From the NCBI GenBank assembly GCA_034696485.1, contig JAQIWT010000616.1, positions 1 to 17,127 of the forward strand: a stretch of 17,127 bases of DNA. Reading direction: 5' to 3'. Under the pieces are notes generated by a model. The model did not search any database. It was not told the DNA's origin and worked only from the letters and a program-made list of their open reading frames with translations. Shown here in pieces: positions 8,802 through 17,127 of the stretch (the first letter of the stretch is position 1; each line of letters opens with the position of its first letter). Source of the stretch: Isohypsibius dastychi. Taxonomy: Eukaryota; Tardigrada; Eutardigrada; Parachela; Isohypsibiidae. The translations under genes and the position numbers were made by a program.

Positions 8802-9928
8802 TTATCCACTTGATGACACTGTTGTCGGTCCTACGGCGACGACCCTGAATTTGTTATTTTTTGATAACTTGCGACACGATGCAAGCACATACAAAATGAA
8901 ATCCTTCTCCGCCATTGCGTAGAGAAACGGATTGACCATGCTGTTCAAGTACTGCATCCAATAAGCCGCTGTGAACGCGTTGGGTTCCTTTTCCGGTAGT
9001 TTCTCATCGAATGTCCAACGGAAGCTGTAGATAGCCATTGGAGCACATGAGATGTAATAGAAGATGATCAGGTAGGCCATTAAGATAAATGGCTTCCGAT
9101 CACGATCTTTCCGTTTCCTAGCCCGCTCTTTTGATTGCTCGATTGCAGCCGCATCTGAATGGTGACATGAAAGGTCACGGACTATGCATACGTGCAAATC
9201 TTGTAAAACTTCTATTTACCATTTGATATTTGGTTAGAACCGGCAGGACGGATTGCCATGATGCGTTTTTTGGCAGCTCTTTCCATCATCAGTGTAATCA
9301 AAAGCACATAATTGGCGGTGATGAGGAATAACGGTGCATATATTGCTATTATGGTAGAAACAATGCCAAACGACGTCAGAAACTCATAACCAACGTAGCT
9401 GCAATCCAGTTCGGGATGAGCGGTTGACAACCGTCTCGGTATATAGTGAATCAGGAACGGAATTGCGACAACTGTCCAAGTGAATAGTACAATGGCCAAT
9501 GCCGATTTCTTGGTACTTTGCTGCTGGTAAAATATCGGCCATGCAACGGCAACTACTCGGTCTGTACTGATGACGGTCATTGTCACATAAGAAATGGCGT
9601 TGACGAAGACATCGAAGAAAATCCAGAAATTGCACCATTTTTCACCCAATGGCCAATTTCCATAGTAGTTAAAGAGGACCATATTTGTCTGAGCAAACAA
9701 ACCCGTACAGAGGTCGACGACGGTGAGATTGATCAAGTAATAGTGAAATGGGAATAACTTTTTCTTCCTTAAAATGTCCACCAACGCCCAGATATTAGCT
9801 GCTATTGTGATAACAGCAATGATGATACCGAAAATCAGTGTCACGTAATAAATACCCGGGTCAGTATGTTCCAGTGGCGAGAATGTCTCATTGCTCGAAA
9901 TGGATTCGTTGTGGGCCATGACCGACAC
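8802..9928 (-). CDS. Class A GPCR, muscarinic/biogenic amine receptor-like
   Basis: Two exons, 9928-9220 and 9154-8802, give 353 residues with seven membrane helices. Family marks: Asn in TM1 (AANIWALV), Asp in TM2 (NLTVVDLCTGLF), a Cys before TM3 and one in ECL2 (LDCSYVG) for the usual disulphide, the aminergic Asp of TM3 seventeen residues before the TDRV version of DRY, Trp in TM4, and YWMQYLNSMVNPFLYA in TM7 with the Trp and Tyr of amine and acetylcholine receptors plus NPxxY. The N-terminus has glycosylation sequons (NES, NET) and no signal peptide. ICL3 is short and basic. Oddly, TM6 reads FYYISCAP, so the toggle Trp of CWxP-type motifs is Cys and the aromatic pocket residues after Pro are lost. 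It should couple to G proteins at the plasma membrane; the ligand cannot be named. The intron falls in ICL3. Confidence 0.88.
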
Positions 9929-9974
9929 TCAGTGATCTCGATCATCTGCAGTAGGTGGCATATGAGTGCAGCAT

Positions 9975-9980
9975 TTTATA
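9975..9980 (-). promoter_or_regulatory. Probable TATA box of the GPCR gene
   Basis: TATAAA (within TCTATAAAATGC on the minus strand) is about 50 bp upstream of the GPCR ATG. It is the best TATA match in the window and predicts a leader of about 20 nt. Confidence 0.5.
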
Positions 9981-10034
9981 GATAAGGAATATGTCGATTT
10001 TTGGCGTTATTGAAAACCGATTGCAGTCAGAAGA

Positions 10035-10392
10035 TTATTTGTCTGTGACTCGCAACGCAGTAAAATAGGGAATGACACATGTCGTCAAAATTACAAGCCA
10101 TGACAATGAGCTAAGCTTATTACTCTTGAGACTGAAAGGCCAAGTGAAGCCGGAACCGTTTAGCTCAACGCAAATCGATTGAATATCCCTGAAAGGTGAA
10201 TAATTTGTTTTTTTTTTTGCCAATGGTTTCATGAAACTTGACGTGCACGGCATCCACGGCAAGTGACGAGTGGGAAGAGTTATTATCCACTGCGAATATG
10301 AATATTGTTTAAAACTTGCTATTGAATACCTCGTGATGAATTGGCCTTGTCACCCGAACGTGATCAGTTTGCATTGCGAAGATTATCAACAT
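10035..10392 (-). CDS. Tentative small membrane or GPI-tailed protein, unrecognised
   Basis: A possible three-exon gene on the minus strand: 10392-10330, 10289-10243 and 10188-10035, 87 residues in one consistent phase across two GT-AG introns (40 and 54 nt). I do not recognise the product. It begins MLIIFAMQTDHVRV, has two cysteines (MPCT and SIC) and ends with a hydrophobic stretch SWLVILTTCVIPYFTAL before a short polar tail, like a C-terminal membrane anchor. The last exon has a good acceptor (attcacctttcag). The 40-nt intron is the shortest proposed here and the first exon may not be the true start. It could be a chance assembly of open frames. Confidence 0.3.
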
Positions 10393-11486
10393 ATAGCTGG
10401 TTTCCTTCACGGAACGTTGTTTTCGCTTAACTTTCGTGATTAGCGATCACCGTTCATAGAATGTCGGCATTTGTGAAGTGTATGAAACACAGTGGAAACA
10501 CGCGCGTCTTGATCAGGAATCGGAGGGGGAACCCAGAGGGGGGAGTCCGGCTTGGAAAACTGGAAAAAAGATGCGTTTCTGAATATTTCTCTGCATGTGT
10601 TTTTGGGTCTTAATAGCCGTGATTGGAGATACTTCATCCTTGAGAGTTTTTCAATGGCTCCACAGTAACTACCCGTCTTTTAGCGAACCTTTACTCCGGC
10701 AGTTCTAAAGTCCATCACGGCAGTGAGATCGATAATCAAAAGCCAAACAGGTTTCTGGAGGGCACGTTTTCAGGGAAATTTGTTCTAACTAATAGACTGA
10801 TCGAAACAGGCAAGCTTTTAGGTTTAGGATGAGCCAACAATACATGAATGCATTCAACAACTCGCGTCAATCAAACTTCTGAATTCAATGTACACAGAGT
10901 AGTGATTCTTCGACGAACAAATCTCCACGGACTGGGAAATGTTTCCCCGATTGACGCAAACCAAACTTAATGGATTATTCAAAATAAACTTGAATTAGAA
11001 TCTGTGAGTCCACCTTTTTTGCCTTTTCTGCTTTCAGAAAATCGACACCAATACATGTCAAGTCGTTCGGCACATCAGGTTAGGGCATACATATGAACAT
11101 CTGTCCGGGCTTTCTTTATGATTCATCAGAAACAGTATGACATACCGTAATGTAACAGTATCAGTATTGATCGTTTTGATTATGTCAGTGATCAAGACTT
11201 CTTCAGCACCGAAATCGGCGCAAATGTCTGCTTGTGTGACTGAGACTGGATTTAAAATTTTTACTTGGTTTCGGTTTCTTGGCACCTGTTGACGACAAAG
11301 GATTGGAAGCGATAAAGTGCGGAGAGCAGAGCAAAGCAACAACGAGTGGGCAAGGTCACGCGGATGCATGTAACACAGGAATCTCGGCGCAGCTGTCAGT
11401 TTTCTCATCAAGCTTCCGTAAGTATCAACTACTTTTACACAAACGGAGTTCCACCAAATGCCATGCTGACAATACGGAGCTGCGGC
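10393..11486. other. Intergenic stretch, no supportable gene
   Basis: About 1.1 kb that should include the DHRS1-like gene's 3' UTR. Open frames at 10440-10637 (-), 11058-11411 (-) and 11279-11749 (+) have no recognisable domain; the last one is partly antisense to the dehydrogenase gene. A purine-rich patch with G runs lies near 10525-10550. Confidence 0.45.
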
Positions 11487-12792
11487 TCAGTTTTCGAACA
11501 CAGATCGCAGTATCTTTTCACCTGAAAGAAACATGCATCACTATGCTGTATTGCGCTATCGTCAAATCACTATCATTTCGTGGTGTTCATTTTACAATAA
11601 TTGTTCCGTTCACAGGCTTATGCACTTCTTCTTGTTTCAGAGTCATGCGTTCTAGTTACATTACCATCGATATCAAGGAGATTGTACTCATCCCCAAGAT
11701 CAGCTGTCACGAGTGCTCTTCCACTTTTCTGGATCAATCCAGCATCTAATAGACAAACAAGTTCGAGGAATATCGGATGTTTTTACTTGTGGTAAAAATA
11801 CGATAGAATACCATTCAATAATGCAACAATGCATTTCCCGCTAAATTCAATCGATTCCCCTTTCCACGAAGCTGACTCAACAATATATGGATTCAATCCT
11901 AAATCTAGGGTCTCGCTCGACACCGGTTTGAATGTTTCTTCAGTCGATCCACTTTGTAACAACTCAGTCCTGACCGGCCCGGGCCATAAACTAACGAAAG
12001 TGACGTTGTATGGGTTGAGTTCCAGAGCGCAGTCAGCAGCCATGCGGTCTTTCTGTAACGAAGCCAAATCTTCACTCGCATCGATTTTGGTCCTTGCGAG
12101 AGCTCACCGCTGTTTTACCAATACAATACGCCGGTGTAAGAAAAAAGTTTTTCGCGCCACCTGCGGAAATGTTGACGATAAGCCCAGATTTCTGCTTCGT
12201 CATGACTTTGGCAGCCTTGACAGCGCACAGGCAATTATTTCTATAAAATATCGAATTGGTTATCAGATTTTTGAGATCATACAAACCTTACCGCAGACCG
12301 ACATGATTACATGCATCCCATATGGACTCAGGTATTTCCCAAAAAGGCCTCCCAAAGTTTTCGTAAAGTTGCGACACCCCGGTGTAAGCATTGTTGACGA
12401 GAACATCGAGCCGACCATGCTCTTTGAAAATCCGGTTGAACAACTTATCGACATCATCATCGATAGAATGATCACATTTGACTGCGATTGCTTGTCCTCC
12501 ACGAGATATTACCTGCGTTAGATAGCGACTTGACACAGCGAAAATACGAGGAGCACTGCGCTCTCACTTCGTTGACGGTTTGTTGCAGACTGCCGGAGCT
12601 TGTATCGGTGGTATTCAGTGTGCGGCCTGTTGTTCAGAATAAAATTTTCAGAAATTCTACTGTCTTGAGATGTAACATTGACGGACCTGATATGTAGACG
12701 ACAGCTCCTGCTTCTCCTAACTGCAATGCGATTCCCTTCCCAATCCCGCGTGATCCTCCGGTAACGAGAGCGACTTTTCCAACGAGGCTCAT
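11487..12792 (-). CDS. DHRS1: DHRS1-like short-chain dehydrogenase/reductase
   Basis: Seven exons, minus strand: 12792-12687, 12626-12568, 12512-12292, 12240-12108, 12052-11812, 11745-11665 and 11521-11487, giving 291 residues. Start MSLVGKVALVTGGSRGIGKG carries the TGxxxGxG dinucleotide-binding motif. RLDVLVNNAYTGV, ESIWDACNHVGLRN, the catalytic Ser in LIVNISAGG with YCIGK thirteen residues on, and FVSLWPGPVRTELL all match the DHRS1 family. These are NAD(P)H-dependent oxidoreductases acting on steroids and carbonyl compounds, usually membrane-associated. An upstream in-frame extension lacks an ATG, so 12792 is taken as the start. All six introns keep phase. The end is uncertain: after LLDIDG the last exon adds only about ten residues, about 20 fewer in total than mammalian DHRS1, whose longer hydrophobic tail I could not find. 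Core identity is confident; the last exon is tentative. Confidence 0.9.
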
Positions 12793-13912
12793 TGTCTTAG
12801 TAAAATCGCAAGCAGCCACCTTATTACGATCTGAAACTACGGAATAAGCCAACGTTTGACAGCTGTAAATGTCAAGCCTGGGCTGAAATTTCCGCCGAGT
12901 CGCCAGGTACTCGAATCACGGGCAGTATGCTTCGTAAACGATAAGAAATTATGAATATACAGTGCAAACTGAACAATCTCGCATGTTATCATATCTGTGC
13001 ATGTTGTGGTTTCTCACTTATATAATCTCGTGCGAGTATAGAAACCGAGGGAAGCACAATACGGCTCGGCTCGGTGACTCCGGCCCTAAGAGAACATAGC
13101 ATAACTTGGGTACAGTTTCATGGAAAGATCTCCTACCGCTGAGTCCCTTTCGAAAACATCTGTCCTGAATCTGATCATCAAGGACTTTTTCTTGTATCTG
13201 CCCCGAATATCCGAAAACCAATCAAAATTCGCAAAATGTTATGCCATCTTTAATCAACCGGTGAACACTCTGGTGACCAACCAGGAAACTCACTACGTAC
13301 ACAGCTCACTGGCCTGGCCTTACAAAACTGATAGACCACATATGTACAATCCCACAGTGCTTTTGTGATATAAGAAACGTTCAAAAAATGCCGTTTTTAG
13401 AAATGGATGTATCACTTATGCTAACGTCTTTGCTTGTTCCTAAATTAACTTCTTTAACCAGGCCTATCCATTAGATCTGCCGTTGCATCTTAAGAAAGCT
13501 GATGAGCCGAGAAGATTGCTAAGCTGCGAGGAAAGACGGCACTGCTGGCGTTCAAAACTCAGAATGCAGCACATCAGTTCGATCCATGAACGAAGAAGTG
13601 CCGCAAAATAAAACCAGAAGAATGACTGGGTCACTGGGTGGGAAGTTGGTGGTCCGCGAACAGTGTAACTGAAAACCAGTTAATCAGAACTGAAGTAACT
13701 TTTTACTGTCATCGACAAGACGACTACTGTCAGTATCAGCTGGTTGTCTGGAACATTCACATAACTCACCTACCAAATTTCTCGCAGTGTTCTCGCAACC
13801 AGTTTTCAAACTTTATTTCCAACGAAAAACTATGTTGCAGGGTGCACGGTTGCGGATTCAAGAAAAATCTTTAGTACGCAACGCTGCATGCATCGATTGC
13901 CATGTATCCACA
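12793..13912. other. Intergenic stretch, no supportable gene
   Basis: About 1.1 kb between the DHRS1-like start and the stop of the Ly6-like gene. Open frames at 13018-13221 (-), 13120-13368 (+) and 13638-13874 (+) overlap or lack any recognisable motif. No clear TATA box was found for the dehydrogenase gene. Confidence 0.5.
13812..13817 (-). terminator. Probable polyadenylation signal of the Ly6-like gene
   Basis: AATAAA on the minus strand about 95 nt past the Ly6-like stop codon at 13913-13915, in the right orientation and at a usual distance. Confidence 0.5.
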
Positions 13913-14411
13913 TCACAGCAAAACTATCACGAAAATGGCAGTAGGGATGATGATGGCTGAGACGTATTTTGACCACGACGACGAGTTGCACAGGTTCCCC
14001 TTGCAGATACAAACTCTACCTTTTTCGTTTTCCATGCAAGTCCCAGCCGCAATTATCTTATCCATTGGAAACATACACGATCTTGTGACCGCACCTTCTG
14101 TATAAATAAAATCTTAGATTTCGAGCCTTGTTCACTGGTAAAAATTCCATTGACCTCTATCAACGTATTTGGCGCACATTGTGAACTCGACGGTTACGCC
14201 ACTTGCTTTTTCGAGAACACTTGTCAGCAAGCTGCACTCTGTCTTGGTGGTTTGGTTCAAATTTGAGGGACATTTATCACAACTGTAGCATGAGAAGGCA
14301 TCCGCACCTGAAATACACTTCTGGTTTACGGAATGATCGAGTCCTCGTACAAAACTGACCTGAGATGAATGCAGTCACTGAGAAAGCTAGAGCTAAATCA
14401 AAGAGCATCAT
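13913..14411 (-). CDS. Ly6/uPAR three-finger protein with predicted GPI anchor
   Basis: Three exons, 14411-14360, 14307-14155 and 14097-13913, encode 129 residues. The N-terminus MMLFDLALAFSVTAFISG is a signal peptide, and the start sits in a strong context (gccaccATG). The mature part contains ten cysteines in Ly6 style: CYSCDKC at the start, single Cys in ECS and FTMC, then SC, TC, and the closing VCICKGNLCN with the diagnostic C-terminal Cys-Asn. It ends with a hydrophobic tail (YVSAIIIPTAIFVIVLL), expected to be a GPI-attachment signal, after a Ser-rich SSS site. Family members sit on the outer cell surface and modulate receptors or channels, or act in junction formation; the partner here is unknown. 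An NQT sequon is present. All junctions keep phase and introns are about 50-60 nt. Confidence 0.88.
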
Positions 14412-14987
14412 GGTGGCAACAAAAGGGCAATAATGTTTGATTTGCACTCGAATTTAAAACCAGTGGAATAAGTGTGCAATTTAGATCCAGTAGAAATGAA
14501 TTATCAGACTGCTGATATTACCCTTCTATTCATTTCGTCCGATTTCCCCAGGCGATCTGCTGCAACTGAACCAAATATACCGGTATTTTTTGATTTCAAG
14601 TAATCCAAATTACAGTCGCATACCTTTATTGAGTCTCGCAGATCGCACCATAAGGTGGCTAAATCTTAAAATAACCTCAAACTTTTGTAGCGTTGATGTT
14701 TTCCAAGACTCTCAACCAACGATAGATAATGAATGATTGTTAACCACAAGACCTGTGTATCTGAGTTACGACTGGTAATCTTCAAATCTTATGGGCGTAC
14801 AGCAGCTTGAGAGAAAGCATACCTGCTTGATGAAGATTTGCGCGAGAAATTGAGAAAGCGCCATTACTGACAATCCAGATGGTAGACAGAGGTATGTAAC
14901 ATTACAGATTGATGAACAGCTTACCAGGTGAGAGGTGAAAAGTGCATTCGCATTCGGTTAACAAGAGATTCATGTTCGTCAAGCCAT
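14412..14987. other. Intergenic stretch, no supportable gene
   Basis: About 575 bp upstream of the Ly6-like gene and downstream of the unrecognised gene at 14988-15681. No long open frame. An AATAAA on the minus strand at 14635-14640 might serve the upstream gene but is about 350 nt from its stop. A TATA-like TTTAAA lies near 14453 on the minus strand. Confidence 0.5.
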
Positions 14988-15681
14988 TTAAGATTGGAAG
15001 ACGTTCGCTCTGGTAAATCTTGGTTGAGCAGCATGAGGAGTCACTGCCGGGTCAAAGGTTCTCCGCAAGTTTAATAGTACGGCATTATTGTAGTGTGTCG
15101 ACCGCGTGTTATGTGACAAACCGTGGTAAACGTCAGTTTTTGCAAACCGATCTTTTATGTACCGATTTTTTAGGGTATTTGTGATCCCTTCAATCTGTTG
15201 TTGAATATCCGTTGAAATGATGCATGTCTGTCGGAATGAACAACCCGGTGGTAACTCGAGCGTTTCAATGGAAGCTCCCTGCCAGGAGATGAACTCTTCG
15301 GGGAGAGACCTGCCACACACGTGCATTAACAATAGGTGTCTCTGTGGCCCCCTGGTTTGAAAACAAATGCATGAATGGGCGATACTGCACTGTTCCAGAC
15401 TGAATACGATTTGACAACGATTGACCTACCTTCCATTAAAACATTATGCAGATGAACCAATACGGAAGAATGTCCCAGATTCTCAATTTTGACCAGCCCA
15501 GCTGTGTGTTTCGTTACGCATCCCATCAGTGTGACGCTGCTAAGATCTCGCTGACGAAGATCGCGAATTAATTGTGTAAGGAGGGGCCGCATTGCCAGCT
15601 AGAAATAGATTACATCATTTAATTTGCTACGAAATTTGACGTGCAATGATGGGGTTTAATTACCGTCCCTAGAGATTCCAT
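14988..15681 (-). CDS. Unrecognised protein, possible beta-rich (ASH/MSP-like) fold
   Basis: Proposed minus-strand exons 15681-15664, 15598-15430 and 15295-14988 give 164 residues; phases agree at both junctions. Exon 1 codes only six residues (MESLGT), so an earlier start is possible. No signal peptide or membrane segment is seen, so a cytosolic or nuclear protein is likely. The middle part reads LVKIENLGHSSVLVHLHN and, after the junction, WQGASIETLELPPGCSFRQ, a rhythm of beta strands with a proline-glycine turn that recalls ASH/MSP or other Ig-like domains. That likeness is weak and by eye only. The C-terminal part is basic. The exon 3 acceptor (cccgaag/AG) is not strong; the commoner-looking ggcag site just upstream would break the frame. 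No function is assigned. Confidence 0.5.
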
Positions 15682-15879
15682 GTTGCTTAATCAACACGCA
15701 TATCTGGCTGAGTAAAGTGGATTAGTACGCCGACTTCTGCGAGTTCCGTCATCCCGATTTTATCCCCAGAAGGATGTTTCTGGTTTAGTTACTCACAATC
15801 AAGGTTTTCCAGGAGAATTTTGTGGACAATTTCAAGTTCATATGAGCATATTCCTACTGATTCACGAGGCTCCCGCAAT
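15682..15879. promoter_or_regulatory. Shared head-to-head promoter region
   Basis: About 200 bp separates the divergent start codons of the unrecognised minus-strand gene and the plus-strand receptor gene. Both promoters must lie here or overlap the genes. I see no clear TATA box. Confidence 0.4.
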
Positions 15880-17127
15880 ATGGCCGCGATGACCTTTCGT
15901 TCTCCGACGATTCTTTTCATATGCTTCCTTGCTTTGGGTTGTTGCAAGTCGCCGTTTGAGGTGGATATATTTAGCCTGGGCTATTTGACTCCGAGCAGTT
16001 TGATTTCTTTGGCATATAACGCACCGGCCTACGAACTTGCAGTCGAAGACCTCAACGTCCAATATAACGGCACTCTTCATTTCAATTTGAATTTAGTTTA
16101 TGACAAAAAAATCCAGGACTGCAGTCAATTGGAGGTCAACGCTGCTTGGATGATCTCTCTATGGTATTATCGAGAAAGACGTCCACAAAGCCAGGCGCTA
16201 TCAGTGATAATTCTTCCAGGTAATTTTGCTTCAATTACTTCTTTAAATATCCGGATTCGGACTGTCCACAAACAGGCTGTTCCGAAACCGCAATCGTCAA
16301 CAATTTAGCCCGACATTGGAACATGTTTTTCATGACAACGTGAGATCATTTCCCTTCAAACGTTTCGATGCCAGGCTTTGATTGAATCAGTTACAGAATT
16401 GCAACCCCGGATATGGTAAAGAACCGCGCCGTTAGTCCCACGTGGATTTCGACTGCCTTTATCTCACCCGGTTCATTTGGGCAGTTATACGTGGAAATCA
16501 TGAACACGTTTAGTTGGTCAGATGTTTTCGCTGTTTGGGACTCCGGGGTTGTTCAGGTTTATCGTGGAATATGGAACAGTTTTCAAAGTGCCGCGAAAGA
16601 AGATGCTTTCATCCATCCTGTACTGCGAACTATCAACTCTTCCAGCCTGGTTAATTATACTGCTTTGCTCAAAGATTTCAACCGAACCAGTCGAGGTATG
16701 AGGAATTCAAACATTCTCCGGTTTAGAAGTTTCCCCCAGATCAATTGGTTACCAATCTGATTGCTCGCTTTGATACTTCTCGAAATTGCAAGGATTTAAT
16801 TTAACTGCTTTTGCTTGCATACAGTACAGTACAATGTACTGTACTGTATGCAAGCAAAAGCAGTTAAATCCTTTTGCGTTGTGTTAGCTGGGCGAATTTC
16901 ATGTATCATAATTACCAAACTGGAATCCCGGAATGTTACGTTTTCGAACCCACTTTTTGTCCACCCCCACAAGGGGGGGGGACCAACAGATGGACTTTGG
17001 ATATGGACCCGTAATTGGTTCCTGTTTGAGGTTTGGAATAAGTCAACGCCATTGGTCGGTTCGACCCTCCCCTCTCTCTACTCTCTATCACTAGCCACGC
17101 CTCCCCCTGCAAAACCTGACTTTGCTA
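15880..17127 (+). CDS. Receptor guanylyl cyclase-like protein, N-terminal ligand-binding part
   Basis: Exons 15880-16219, 16276-16339 and 16397-16695, about 234 residues, continuing beyond the window. A signal peptide (RSPTILFICFLALGCCKS) follows the start. The ATG at 15880 (or 15889) is preferred over an in-frame ATG at 15820 because it places the hydrophobic segment at the N-terminus. The rest matches the ANF-receptor type periplasmic-binding fold: FSLGYLTP, a paired Cys region (IQDCSQLEV), ILPGCSETAIVNNLARHWN, AVSPTWISTAFISPGS, then FSWSDVFAVWDS. In the family this extracellular domain binds peptides, odorants or gases and controls an intracellular cyclase. Several sequons (NGT, NSS, NYT, NRT) fit an ectodomain. 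The kinase-homology and cyclase parts lie outside the window, so activity is unknown. It could also be a natriuretic-receptor-C-like form without a cyclase. Confidence 0.78.
16696..17127 (+). other. Long intron (or 3' end region) of the receptor gene
   Basis: After the donor at 16696 (CGAG/gtatga) no further exon of the ligand-binding domain is recognisable to the end of the window, so this is at least 430 nt of intron, several times longer than the others here. It contains the inverted repeat, a C5/G9 hairpin-like patch at 16959-16984 and a pyrimidine-rich stretch near 17065-17110, and may include an inserted repeat element. Confidence 0.45.
16799..16869. repeat. Perfect inverted repeat, 35-bp arms
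   Basis: Arms 16799-16833 and 16835-16869 are exact reverse complements around a single central base, 16834. Outside them, GGATTT at 16792-16797 and AAATCC at 16866-16871 extend the symmetry with a small offset of a few bases in the left arm. The middle is made of CAGTACAGTACA-type units. It lies inside the long intron of the receptor gene. It may be a tiny foldback element, a hairpin RNA or an assembly artefact. Confidence 0.9.

Noticed and set aside
11829-12521. Long plus-strand open frame of 230 codons
   Set aside because: It is antisense to the DHRS1-like exons and introns, whose minus-strand protein is unmistakable.
17055-17075. GGTTCGACCC, resembling a tRNA B box
   Set aside because: No matching A box or cloverleaf upstream, and the end of the motif deviates.

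Overview
This window looks like compact, intron-rich animal nuclear DNA. Nearly every gene is split by GT-AG introns of about 40-90 nt, and the exons join only after splicing. The gene set points to an ecdysozoan: a 7tm_7 gustatory-type receptor, two secreted chitin-binding (CBM14/peritrophin-A) cuticle proteins, a lipocalin, a Ly6/uPAR-like GPI protein, an amine-type GPCR, a DHRS1-type dehydrogenase and two receptor guanylyl-cyclase-type genes. With moderate base composition and about one gene per 1.7-2 kb, a tardigrade is my best guess, but this is an inference and cannot be proved from the window. All exon coordinates were worked out by hand from splice signals, reading phase and family motifs.

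Layout. 1-1371 (+) is the 3' end of a receptor guanylyl cyclase: end of the kinase-homology domain, dimerisation coiled coil, and a cyclase domain in which every catalytic residue I could place is substituted. 2020-3436 (+) is a complete three-exon gustatory-receptor-like gene. It converges, with a 49-bp gap, on 3486-4337 (-), a three-exon secreted lipocalin. 5278-6300 (-) and 6700-7653 (-) are adjacent single-CBM14 secreted proteins that share intron positions and are probably a tandem duplication; the second carries a Q-F-G-rich repeat and has a reading-phase problem near its first splice site. 8802-9928 (-) is a class A GPCR of muscarinic/aminergic type with an altered TM6 core. 10035-10392 (-) is a tentative small three-exon gene with a hydrophobic C-terminus. 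11487-12792 (-) is a seven-exon DHRS1-like short-chain dehydrogenase. 13913-14411 (-) is a Ly6/uPAR-type GPI-anchored protein. 14988-15681 (-) is an unrecognised gene. 15880 to beyond the end (+) is the N-terminal ligand-binding part of another receptor guanylyl cyclase; its last visible intron contains a perfect 35-bp-arm inverted repeat.

Functionally this is a mix rather than an operon or pathway: chemosensory and signalling receptors, secreted or cuticular proteins, and one metabolic enzyme. The points most worth a second look are the apparently dead cyclase domain, the CBM14 gene pair with conserved intron positions, the inverted repeat, the phase break in the second CBM14 gene, and the two genes I cannot assign.
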